Source: Candidatus Izemoplasma sp. (lineage in GTDB: Bacteria; Bacillota_I; Bacilli_A; Izemoplasmatales; Izemoplasmataceae). From it: DNA of 8,609 nucleotides. The notes under the pieces are model-generated. The model saw only the letters and a program-made list of their open reading frames with translations, ran no database searches and was not told the DNA's origin. This document shows, in pieces, positions 1 through 6,183 of the stretch (positions within the stretch are counted from its first letter, which is position 1; every line of letters begins with the position of its first letter). Location: assembly GCA_007117555.1 (NCBI GenBank), contig SKGI01000004.1:1-8609 (forward strand). Direction: 5' to 3'. The translations under genes were made by a program, and so were the position numbers.

Positions 1-29
1 GGGCATTTTTACTTGACCCAGATGCTTAA
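1..29 (+). CDS. 3' end of an unidentified upstream gene (partial)
   Basis: Frame 3 reads eight codons (AFLLDPDA) and then a TAA at 27-29. The last A of the stop is the first A of the pgsB ATG, giving a TAATG junction typical of coupled genes in an operon. Too little is present to name the product. In many PGA operons a CapA/PgsA-type protein is the other core component, but nothing here shows that this is that gene. The other forward frames are less attractive: frame 2 stops at 14-16, and frame 1 runs on into the pgsB region. Confidence 0.35.
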
Positions 30-1129
30 TGGACCATCCCTTTCCGTGGCGTTTTCTAAGTATTCTTATTGGTTTACTGAGTCTAGGTTATGGTGGTTTC
101 CTTCTCTTTGAAGTGCAAAGACTACGCCGTGACCGTGCGTCTTTTGATCATGTCATTCACGTGCAAGGAACACGGGGAAAAAGCACCGTAACACGCTTAA
201 TCGGCGCCATACTTCGTGAAGCGGGCATCCCGACTTACACAAAAGTGACTGGGACAGTCGCCGCGACGATTGATTGTCAAGGCATCGAGCAGCCCATTCG
301 CCGCTTAGGCCGTGCGAACATTCGTGAACAAGCTAAGATGATGCATCAAGCACGCCTAGCAGGATCGAAAGTACTCGTCATAGAGTGTATGGCGGTGACA
401 CCGGAACTGGCTGAGTTGTCCGAAAAGCGGATGCTTAAGGCGGATTGGGTTGTTTTGACCCAGTCAGGGGTTGACCATCAAGAAGCGGGTCAAGACGCGC
501 ATCGTTTATTGCTTGAAGCGGTTTTACCTAATCAGGGGACTGTTTTTTGCTTAGATGAGCATGTTGAGACGATTAAACCGTTTCAAAAAGAACGCGGTTT
601 TTCAATCGAAATGGTGCATCCTAAAACAGAAGAAGACCCGTCTTTGCATCCGAGTAACTTAGCTTTAGCGCGCGCGGTTGGAAGGCAGATGCATGTGCCC
701 GATGACACGATCGAGGCTGGACTAAAAAAAGCGAAGCCTGATCCCGGCGTCGTTCAAACGTATCATAGAGCGGACAAGACGTTTGTCAGTTTATTTGCGG
801 TGAATGATCCGGGTGCCTTAAAAACTTGGTTTGAGCACCTGCAAAAGACACACAATTTAAAAGCGCAGACCGTGACAGTACTATTAGCGAATCGGTTTGA
901 CCGACCGCTTAGAACCTTAGCTCAGCTACAAGTAATTGAAAGCTTATCACCGCAAGAAGTCTTTGTCGCGGGACCGTATTTTCGTCGTGTTAAGAAGATG
1001 TTATCTAAGGCACATGTGGCGAAATTTACGACATTTGAAGCGTTACCTAAAGGCATCATCATTGGGGTTGGAAACATGCATCCAATGGGATTTAAAGCGC
1101 ATGCGTTCTTTTCGGAAGAAGGTGGATAG
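29..1129 (+). CDS. pgsB: Poly-gamma-glutamate synthase PgsB/CapB (ATP-dependent amide ligase)
   Basis: PgsB is the catalytic subunit of PGA synthase. It phosphorylates the growing chain's carboxylate with ATP and joins the next glutamate, and it belongs to the Mur-ligase-like superfamily at the cytoplasmic membrane. Visible evidence: an N-terminal hydrophobic segment (about residues 9-27), then the P-loop GTRGKST at 47-53, close to GIRGKST of B. subtilis PgsB. Further shared landmarks are ECMAV (about 119-123), V-D-H at 148-150, PDPG at 237-240, N259-D260 in FAVND, a DRPLRT stretch matching the DRVDRT region, and GVGNMH at 346-351 against GVGNIH in B. subtilis. At 366 aa it is somewhat shorter than the 393-aa B. 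subtilis protein. No Shine-Dalgarno is seen before the ATG, which shares one base with the preceding stop, so translation probably depends on coupling. pgsC follows 3 nt later. Confidence 0.93.
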   Translation: MDHPFPWRFLSILIGLLSLGYGGFLLFEVQRLRRDRASFDHVIHVQGTRGKSTVTRLIGAILREAGIPTYTKVTGTVAATIDCQGIEQPIRRLGRANIREQAKMMHQARLAGSKVLVIECMAVTPELAELSEKRMLKADWVVLTQSGVDHQEAGQDAHRLLLEAVLPNQGTVFCLDEHVETIKPFQKERGFSIEMVHPKTEEDPSLHPSNLALARAVGRQMHVPDDTIEAGLKKAKPDPGVVQTYHRADKTFVSLFAVNDPGALKTWFEHLQKTHNLKAQTVTVLLANRFDRPLRTLAQLQVIESLSPQEVFVAGPYFRRVKKMLSKAHVAKFTTFEALPKGIIIGVGNMHPMGFKAHAFFSEEGG

Positions 1130-1132
1130 ACC

Positions 1133-1555
1133 ATGGGAGAGACGATTGTACTGGGTGTGATTCTTGCCATCATCTTTTATGAATTGACCGATGTGTCACC
1201 GGGTGGTTTAGTCGTACCTGGTGTATTTGCCTACTATCTTTATGACCCAAGAAGACTTGTACTAACACTTTGTGTGGCTTTAATAGCTTGGCTGTTGGTA
1301 CGGGCTTTTTCGCAAGTCGTTATTTTATATGGAAAACGGTTGTTCGCGGTTCATGTCATGACCGCTTTTTTGCTTGGGGGGTTGTTTGCGCTTGGGGTGC
1401 ATCTATTTGACTTGCGGTGGCTTGATGTACCACTCATTGGGACGCTAATCGCAGGCATTCTTGCCCATGAAACAAGCCGCCAAGGTGTTTTTAAAACGCT
1501 GGCAGCTTTGATGATTGTGACGTTATTGACGGGGATGGTGGTGCTTTGGCTTTGA
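1133..1555 (+). CDS. pgsC: Poly-gamma-glutamate biosynthesis membrane protein PgsC/CapC
   Basis: PgsC is the small polytopic membrane partner of PgsB; the pair forms the core of PGA polymerase/export. This 140-aa protein (B. subtilis PgsC is about 149) is almost wholly hydrophobic, with roughly four to five membrane segments. Its N-terminus VLGVILAIIFYELTDVSPGG followed by LVVPG (residues 26-30) matches the ILGVLLSLIFAEKTGIVPAG/LVVPG start of B. subtilis PgsC. A second landmark is VILYGKRLFA, equivalent to MILYGRRKFA. The ribosome site AAGGTGG (1119-1125) lies inside the end of pgsB, 7 nt before the ATG. The 3' end overlaps the TTG start of the next gene. Confidence 0.92.
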   Translation: MGETIVLGVILAIIFYELTDVSPGGLVVPGVFAYYLYDPRRLVLTLCVALIAWLLVRAFSQVVILYGKRLFAVHVMTAFLLGGLFALGVHLFDLRWLDVPLIGTLIAGILAHETSRQGVFKTLAALMIVTLLTGMVVLWL

Positions 1556-2646
1556 AGACGATTCAGTTATTTGTAGTCGCATGCGGAGTGCTTGCAGCTT
1601 ATCTGATGACCCTCACGCAAGGTGAAATCGAACGCACAGACTATTATGATCAACAACGTGAAGCGGTGATACGGATGGCAGCGATGATGGACGCCATAAA
1701 AGCCGAGCGTTTAGAAAGAGGCCTCGCCATCAATTCAGAAATAGACCCTTTAGAAACGGGACTAATCGGTCTTCCTTGGCCCGATTTGAGTGAACCGTCA
1801 ATTACAACAACGAGTGGCTTTTTGCCTGCAAAACAGTTATCAGTGAATCCGAATTTTGCGGCGCTTATGGTACGTTATTTTCATGACCTGAATTTGCAAG
1901 CAAATGATACGGTTCATGTGTATTTTTCGAGTTCTTTTCCGGCCTTAAATCTCGCCATCTTAGCGGCGATTGAAACGATGGAATTAAACGCCGTGGTGGC
2001 GTCTTCGATTGGGGCTTCTAGCTATGGTGCAAATGCGCCGACTTTTACATGGATTGATATGGAACACCATTTGCTTTCACTAGAGCTTTTAAGCACCTCA
2101 AGTCAATGGGTTTCTTTAGGGGGAGAGAACGATCGCCTTGAAGAAGAGACGGATGAAACATTTAAAGAAACACTTCGCACACATATCCATACACTCGGTT
2201 ATACGTTCATCGATGAAACAGATTTTGCGCAAAATGTTGAAACACGTTATCGTAGTTTTCGTATGCAAGGGGGCAGAGCTCAGGCGTTTATCAATGTGGG
2301 TGGCGCACTAGTGGCAACGGGACGGCATGGTCGTAGTTATCCGTCAGGAGTGACTCACCGTTATTCGGTGCGCGTCGGCGCCCAATCAGGTTTAATCGAT
2401 TATTATTTCCGTGACGACATTCCAGTCATTCATTTACTTAATATTTCTAATCTAGCGAGACGCTACGCCATGCAAACCGATGTCCGCGCACCTTTTATAC
2501 ACGGTGTGGGTTCGATGTATGTAAACACGACCTATCCCATTATATATACCGTTATGGCGTTTATATGGACAGGGAGTGTTTTAGGTAGTGAAACCGTGTT
2601 GAGATACATTAGAAAACCGATTCAGAAAAGAGGCGAAACGTCATGA
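1552..2646 (+). CDS. pgsW: Poly-gamma-glutamate system protein (PgsW type)
   Basis: This resembles the family annotated as poly-gamma-glutamate system protein, found beside pgsB and pgsC; its biochemical role is not established. The chain has an N-terminal membrane anchor (first 20 or so residues), a large soluble region, and a C-terminal hydrophobic segment before a basic tail (RYIRKPIQKR). The stretch SSIGASSYGANAPTFTW, coded at about 2002-2052, is the block that I recognise as family-like. The start is a TTG. TTG 1552 gives a TTGA overlap with the pgsC stop and has a GGTGG-rich site (1537-1543) 8 nt upstream, so I prefer it. TTG 1546 (two residues longer) is the alternative. The gene ends in an ATGA overlap with the racemase. 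It may take the place of the PgsA/CapA subunit, which is inference only. Confidence 0.75.
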   Translation: MKTIQLFVVACGVLAAYLMTLTQGEIERTDYYDQQREAVIRMAAMMDAIKAERLERGLAINSEIDPLETGLIGLPWPDLSEPSITTTSGFLPAKQLSVNPNFAALMVRYFHDLNLQANDTVHVYFSSSFPALNLAILAAIETMELNAVVASSIGASSYGANAPTFTWIDMEHHLLSLELLSTSSQWVSLGGENDRLEEETDETFKETLRTHIHTLGYTFIDETDFAQNVETRYRSFRMQGGRAQAFINVGGALVATGRHGRSYPSGVTHRYSVRVGAQSGLIDYYFRDDIPVIHLLNISNLARRYAMQTDVRAPFIHGVGSMYVNTTYPIIYTVMAFIWTGSVLGSETVLRYIRKPIQKRGETS

Positions 2647-3401
2647 TTAGAAGACTTGGTGTGATTGATTCAGGTCTTGGCGGGTTAAGCGTCTTAAATC
2701 CTTTACGAGATGCCTTCCCCCATGTGGACATGATTTATGTTGGTGATTTTGGTCATGCACCGTATGGGACTAAAGATAAGGCGACGGTAAGTTTGCGTGT
2801 GCACACAGTGTATCGCTGGTTGCTGACACAAAATATCGATGCATTTGTGATTGCCTGTAATACGGCCACGCTTGCGGTTGATCTCGCTGATTTTAATGTC
2901 CCCACATTTGATGTTGTAACGATGAACCTTGCCGGCCTTCAAGCCAAACTTAAGTCGGGTAAAGTGCTCGTCTTAGGTACTGACTTGACTATTGCTAGCC
3001 ACGTTTATCAAAAGCGACTACGTGCACTTGGATACCACGAAGTTTCTTTAGCGGCACAATCGCTTGTGACACTTGTAGAGGGTGAACCATTGAACACTGC
3101 TAAGTCTCATCGAGTCGTCCGTGAGACGCTAACACGATATATCGGGCGCGATGTCGCTGCCATCATTTTAGGATGCACACATTTCTCTTGGATTAAAGTA
3201 GAAATTCAAAGCTGTTTTCCCCAAGCGATTTTAATCGATGGGATAAGAGAACTGTCAAGTCGGCTTCAAAAACAGATAATTTCTAATAGTCAAACGGGCC
3301 AATTGACGCTTGTAACGACGGAATCGAAGGATTCATTAGACCGAATGAAAACTTTTTTGTCTAATCCTTCAAACAAAGAAATACAGTTAAAAAACGTATG
3401 A
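2643..3401 (+). CDS. murI: Glutamate racemase, probably dedicated to PGA synthesis
   Basis: This cofactor-independent racemase interconverts L- and D-glutamate in the cytoplasm. The family hallmarks are present: VIDSGLGG near the N-terminus (D9, S10), the first catalytic cysteine in ACNTAT (C72), and the second catalytic site GCTH (C178, H180). The GDxxRxPYG loop reads GDFGHAPYG with His38 in place of the common Arg, a variation that occurs in the family and does not imply loss of activity. At 252 aa it is near the usual 260-270. The ATG overlaps the pgsW stop (ATGA), and AAGAGG (2628-2633) lies 9 nt upstream. Being coupled to pgsBCW suggests that its D-Glu feeds PGA, though it could also or only serve peptidoglycan. 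The last 30 or so residues are Ser/Asn/Lys-rich and look like a variable tail. Confidence 0.92.
   Translation: MIRRLGVIDSGLGGLSVLNPLRDAFPHVDMIYVGDFGHAPYGTKDKATVSLRVHTVYRWLLTQNIDAFVIACNTATLAVDLADFNVPTFDVVTMNLAGLQAKLKSGKVLVLGTDLTIASHVYQKRLRALGYHEVSLAAQSLVTLVEGEPLNTAKSHRVVRETLTRYIGRDVAAIILGCTHFSWIKVEIQSCFPQAILIDGIRELSSRLQKQIISNSQTGQLTLVTTESKDSLDRMKTFLSNPSNKEIQLKNV
3326..3370 (+). other. Imperfect hairpin in the 3' end of murI
   Basis: TTAGAC at 3336-3341 is complementary to GTCTAA at 3359-3364. After a short bulge, GAAGGAT (3326-3332) can pair with ATCCTTC (3364-3370), with one shared base at the junction. The loop is about 17 nt and includes a run of T. It lies within coding sequence, 30-75 nt before the stop. 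It may be chance, or it may stabilise or process the mRNA end. It is not a standard terminator, because no T tract follows it. Confidence 0.25.
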
Positions 3402-3434
3402 TTTGGTGCCGCACTATCCCCCCGTATAGACATG

Positions 3435-3455
3435 TCATGAGACTTGAAATCATGA
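3435..3455. promoter_or_regulatory. Pair of TCATGA palindromes overlapping the promoter (possible operator)
   Basis: TCATGA is its own reverse complement and occurs at 3435-3440 and again at 3450-3455, centre to centre 15 nt, just upstream of the extended -10. Two equal half-palindromes on nearly the same DNA face could bind a dimeric regulator. A six-base palindrome is common by chance, so this is tentative. Confidence 0.25.
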
Positions 3456-3475
3456 AATATGGTATAATGGTGATA
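3444..3475 (+). promoter_or_regulatory. Sigma-A-type promoter with extended -10 for the ggt gene
   Basis: A perfect TATAAT (3463-3468) is preceded by TG one base upstream (TGGTATAAT, 3460-3468), an extended -10 element. A TTGAAA at 3444-3449 resembles a -35 but is only 13 nt away; at the normal 16-18 nt spacing no good -35 is seen, so the extended -10 likely carries the promoter. Transcription would begin near 3475, leaving a leader of about 65 nt before the ggt ATG. No terminator is seen between murI and this promoter, so read-through from the pgs operon is also possible. Confidence 0.65.
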
Positions 3476-3490
3476 TCTATAACTTTAAAC

Positions 3491-3506
3491 TGACTATCAA
3501 AAGTCA
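3491..3506 (+). other. Small inverted repeat in the ggt leader
   Basis: TGACT (3491-3495) and AGTCA (3502-3506) form a perfect 5-bp inverted repeat around a 6-nt loop in the predicted 5' leader, about 20 nt before the ribosome site. It could be a weak hairpin or a DNA operator. It is short enough to be chance. Confidence 0.2.
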
Positions 3507-3539
3507 CACGTTTACGCGATATTTGAAAGGAGATTTTTC

Positions 3540-5450
3540 ATGTTAAAAAAGTACCCGGTCATATCTAAACTACTTGCATCATTTTTAATGATTGTGGCTT
3601 TATTTTTATTGGCCGCTTGTGGGTGGTTTGGAGACGATGACCCCGATCCCATTGAAAATGGCACTAACGGTAATAATGGCACAAACGGCAATGGTGATGA
3701 AGTCATTGACTGGCATGACCTCGATGTGCGTGAAGCGTTCGGTGAACGCGGCATGGTCGCGACGGCTTCTAGCTTTGCGACGAAAGTTGGCGTTGAAATA
3801 CTTGAAGCGGGCGGGAATGCATTTGATGCGGCCATCGCGATTGCGTTTGCATTAAGCGTCACTGAACCGAATGCTTCTGGTTTAGGTGGCGGCGGTTTTC
3901 TCGTTGGTTACAATGCCGAAACGGGCGAAAGATTCGGATATGATTATCGTGAGTTTGCGCCCGGCGCTGCGACGCTTGATCGGTATCGTAATGACCCCAA
4001 TCTCAGTTTAAGTATGGCAAATGATGCCAACCGTAACGGTGCGCCAGCAACCGGTGTGCCGATGTTTGTTGATGGGATGTTAAGTGTCTATGAAGATCAA
4101 GCAAGTCTTGATCTAGCGACACTGCTTGAACCCGCGATTACATTAGCACGCGAAGGTTTTCCGGTACCACCAGCACTGTCTGAAGCGATTATGTCACAAT
4201 TTGGTAAACTGATGCGTTCTGAATCAGAAACACTCAAAATTTATAGTACGGATGGTTTTGGCCCCATCGGTGTAGGTGAAACACTCATCAATGAAGATTT
4301 AGCGGTCGTCCTTGAGATGATTGTCGAAAATGGTCGTGAAGCGTTTTATACCGGTGACGTGGCATTAGCCATTATCAATACGCTTCAACAAAACGGAAGT
4401 CTCATGACAATGGCGGATATGCAAAGGGCGATGGGCGCGACCATTAAAGCTGACCCAATCGCTGGAACATATCATGATTATGAGATTTTATCGATGTTTC
4501 CACCAAGTTCAGGTGGCACGACCTTAATTCAGTTTTTCAATATGATTGAACATTATAACGAGACATTTGGTCCGATTGCAGAACTCGGTCATAATACACC
4601 TGAGTATTTGCATGTTGTGGGTACGGCGCTGCAATTGGCTTATGGTGATCGCCGCCGTCATGTGGGCGACACTGAGTTTGTCAATGTCCCGATTGCCGGC
4701 ATCACAAGTAAAGCATTTGCGGCCGATCGTTGGCAACATTTCGACCCAAACGTCGGTCGGAATATTCCACCGATGTACTACTTTGGTGATCCTTGGGCGT
4801 TTGAATCAAACGACTTAAGTTGGTTTGAGACGGAAGAAGAAGCGTATCTTGCGCTCAATCCTTATGGGAGTACGACCCACTTTACGGTCATCGATGAGAT
4901 GGGTAATGTCGTCTCCTCAACCAATACAATCAATTACTTTTTTGGGACAGGACTCATTGCGCCTGGCACAGGCATTGTGCTTAACAACACGATGACGCCG
5001 TTTAGTATGCTTGAAAGTAATGAAGTGGCGCGTATTGAACCGTATAAACGTCCCCTCAGCAACATGTCACCAACGATTATCTTTGAAAATGGGGAACCGA
5101 TTATGGCCATTGGCTCACCAGGTAGTATGCGGATTACCTCGGCAATCGTGCAAGTTTTCTTGAATGTTGTTGAGTTTGAGATGGATGTCCAAACAGCCAT
5201 TGACCAACCAAGGATCTTCCATTACATTGGCAATGTCAGCGGTGTCCCTAATCCTATGGAAGTCGAAGGAGATATTGGATCAGAAACTATTGATGGCCTT
5301 AGATTACTCGGTTATGATGACTTAGTAGTCTATAGTGGCACAAACTTATATTTTGGTGGGGTGCATGCGATTGTCCGCAATCCACTTACCGGACAACTCC
5401 ATGGTGGCGCCGATCCGCGTCGTGATGGTAAAGCATTTGGTCTTGACTGA
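3540..5450 (+). CDS. Gamma-glutamyltranspeptidase lipoprotein, CapD/PgsD-like (PGA cleavage/transfer)
   Basis: This is an N-terminal nucleophile hydrolase of the GGT family. Such enzymes self-cleave before a Thr and transfer or hydrolyse gamma-glutamyl groups; in PGA producers they cut the polymer or attach it to the wall. A signal peptide ends in the lipobox LLAAC (C27), then an Asp/Asn/Gly linker (28-52), so it is a surface lipoprotein. The DYREFAP motif holds R137, equivalent to substrate-binding Arg114 of E. coli GGT. The processing site is S444/T445 in GSTTHFTV; T463 and N465 match T409 and N411. RPLSNMSPT and GSPGSMRI match the RPLSSMSPT and GSPGGSRI blocks. Differences from E. coli: D433 becomes P487, S463 becomes N508, G484 becomes S529, and the lid-loop region is about 9 residues shorter. 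The ribosome site AAAGGAGA (3526-3533) is strong. The class is certain; the substrate is inferred from the locus. Confidence 0.9.
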   Translation: MLKKYPVISKLLASFLMIVALFLLAACGWFGDDDPDPIENGTNGNNGTNGNGDEVIDWHDLDVREAFGERGMVATASSFATKVGVEILEAGGNAFDAAIAIAFALSVTEPNASGLGGGGFLVGYNAETGERFGYDYREFAPGAATLDRYRNDPNLSLSMANDANRNGAPATGVPMFVDGMLSVYEDQASLDLATLLEPAITLAREGFPVPPALSEAIMSQFGKLMRSESETLKIYSTDGFGPIGVGETLINEDLAVVLEMIVENGREAFYTGDVALAIINTLQQNGSLMTMADMQRAMGATIKADPIAGTYHDYEILSMFPPSSGGTTLIQFFNMIEHYNETFGPIAELGHNTPEYLHVVGTALQLAYGDRRRHVGDTEFVNVPIAGITSKAFAADRWQHFDPNVGRNIPPMYYFGDPWAFESNDLSWFETEEEAYLALNPYGSTTHFTVIDEMGNVVSSTNTINYFFGTGLIAPGTGIVLNNTMTPFSMLESNEVARIEPYKRPLSNMSPTIIFENGEPIMAIGSPGSMRITSAIVQVFLNVVEFEMDVQTAIDQPRIFHYIGNVSGVPNPMEVEGDIGSETIDGLRLLGYDDLVVYSGTNLYFGGVHAIVRNPLTGQLHGGADPRRDGKAFGLD

Positions 5451-5459
5451 TGGTACTAT

Positions 5460-5476
5460 GCATGGCAAAGCTGTGC
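5460..5476 (+). other. Short hairpin between ggt and the DUF6305 gene
   Basis: GCATGGC, loop AAA, GCTGTGC can form a 7-bp stem with two G-U pairs. It sits 10 nt after the ggt stop and is followed by an A/T-rich stretch without a T run, so a standard terminator is unlikely. It could mark mRNA processing or attenuate read-through. Confidence 0.25.
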
Positions 5477-5503
5477 TTAAGTATAAACAATCACTTATAT
5501 TTT

Positions 5504-5508
5504 AGGAG
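5504..5508 (+). promoter_or_regulatory. Ribosome site that sets the start of the DUF6305 lipoprotein
   Basis: AGGAG directly touches the ATG at 5509, leaving no spacing, but stands 9 nt before the ATG at 5518. The second ATG is therefore the likely start and gives a normal MKK signal peptide start. Confidence 0.7.
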
Positions 5509-5517
5509 ATGAAAAAC

Positions 5518-6174
5518 ATGAAAAAATTGACAATGTTACTGATGGCAACGCTATTTATCTTCGGTCTTGCGGCTTGTGGCGGCGATGACAATGGCGACGA
5601 TAATGGCAATGATAATGGCGACAACGGCAACGATGTCGTATTAGATCAAGCATTAGAAGCGGCCTTTGAAGGCATCGGTACCGATCGACCTGTTTATTTG
5701 ACGACGATTGGTCAAACTGAAGATGTCGACATTTTATGGAATGTCTTTGGCCAAGTATTTGACAATACAGATGAGCGCAATGAGACCGTCACACGGGATT
5801 CATTGTTAGTCGCAGCGGACGTCGAAGCCGGGGCGTTAGTACTCATTGCACCTGGCGCAAGTTCTAAAGGCATGGGGGCTGCGGGCGTTGACCAAGCCTC
5901 TGAAATCGCCCGTGCGAATGCCTTTACGGCGCGCGCTGCAAACGAGGAAATCACCGTTATTCTCATTCATTCAGGTGGCATGCAGCGCCGAGGCACACTA
6001 TCCGATCCAATGATTGAAGCAGTGGCCTCAGAAGCTGCGTTGATGCTCGTATTAAACAGTGGTAATGACGACCTGTTCTTCAATGGGTTACATGATACAC
6101 TCGGTGCACCTTTATATTTATTTTCAAACAATCCAAGTTTAGTTGATCCTTTGAAACAATTATTTGACAAGTAG
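5518..6174 (+). CDS. DUF6305-type lipoprotein of unknown function
   Basis: This 218-aa surface lipoprotein has a signal peptide (MKKLTMLL...) with lipobox GLAAC (C20), then a Gly/Asp/Asn-only linker to about residue 40. The rest resembles the DUF6305 family as I recall it: RPVYLTTIGQ (57-66), GASSKGMGAAGVD (113-125), HSGGMQRRGTLSD (151-163) with a GG..RRG..SD core, an NSGNDDLFF stretch from 180, and a PLKQLF end. The fold looks alpha/beta with several hydrophobic strands (ALVLIAPG, ITVILIHSGG, AALMLVLNSG), suggesting a small Rossmann-like domain that may bind a small ligand; no enzyme activity can be assigned. It lies 67 nt after the transpeptidase and 9 nt before an M14-type lipoprotein. That position suggests a role at the PGA-bearing surface. 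ATG 5509 would add three residues but sits on the ribosome site. Confidence 0.8.
   Translation: MKKLTMLLMATLFIFGLAACGGDDNGDDNGNDNGDNGNDVVLDQALEAAFEGIGTDRPVYLTTIGQTEDVDILWNVFGQVFDNTDERNETVTRDSLLVAADVEAGALVLIAPGASSKGMGAAGVDQASEIARANAFTARAANEEITVILIHSGGMQRRGTLSDPMIEAVASEAALMLVLNSGNDDLFFNGLHDTLGAPLYLFSNNPSLVDPLKQLFDK
5584..5634 (+). repeat. Degenerate 12-nt tandem repeat coding an Asp/Asn/Gly linker
   Basis: Three units of the form GAY/AAT-GAY-AAT-GGC, then shorter versions, code for D-D-N-G, D-D-N-G, N-D-N-G, D-N-G, N-D right after the lipobox. The unit length is a multiple of three, so copy changes would alter linker length without shifting the frame. Confidence 0.6.
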
Positions 6175-6183
6175 GCGGTTGGA

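Noticed and set aside
922..1173. Minus-strand 83-aa frame and the overlapping + frame at 936-1160
   Set aside because: Both overlap the conserved GVGNMH end of pgsB and the start of pgsC; they have no family resemblance and no credible ribosome site.
2745..2776. His38 in the GDxxRxPYG loop as a sign of an inactive or changed racemase
   Set aside because: Both catalytic cysteine motifs are intact, and this position varies among active glutamate racemases.
3326..3370. Hairpin near the end of murI as a Rho-independent terminator
   Set aside because: The stem is bulged and A/T-rich, the T run is in the loop rather than after the stem, and it lies inside the coding region.
3512..3862. Minus-strand 116-aa frame over the ggt start
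   Set aside because: It is antisense to the signal peptide, linker and start of the conserved GGT region, and its Pro/Ser-rich composition is what the reverse of this linker would give.
5482..5501. TATAAA / TATATT as a promoter for the DUF6305 gene
   Set aside because: No -35 is seen at proper spacing, and transcription from TATATT would start on the ribosome site itself. Read-through from ggt is simpler.
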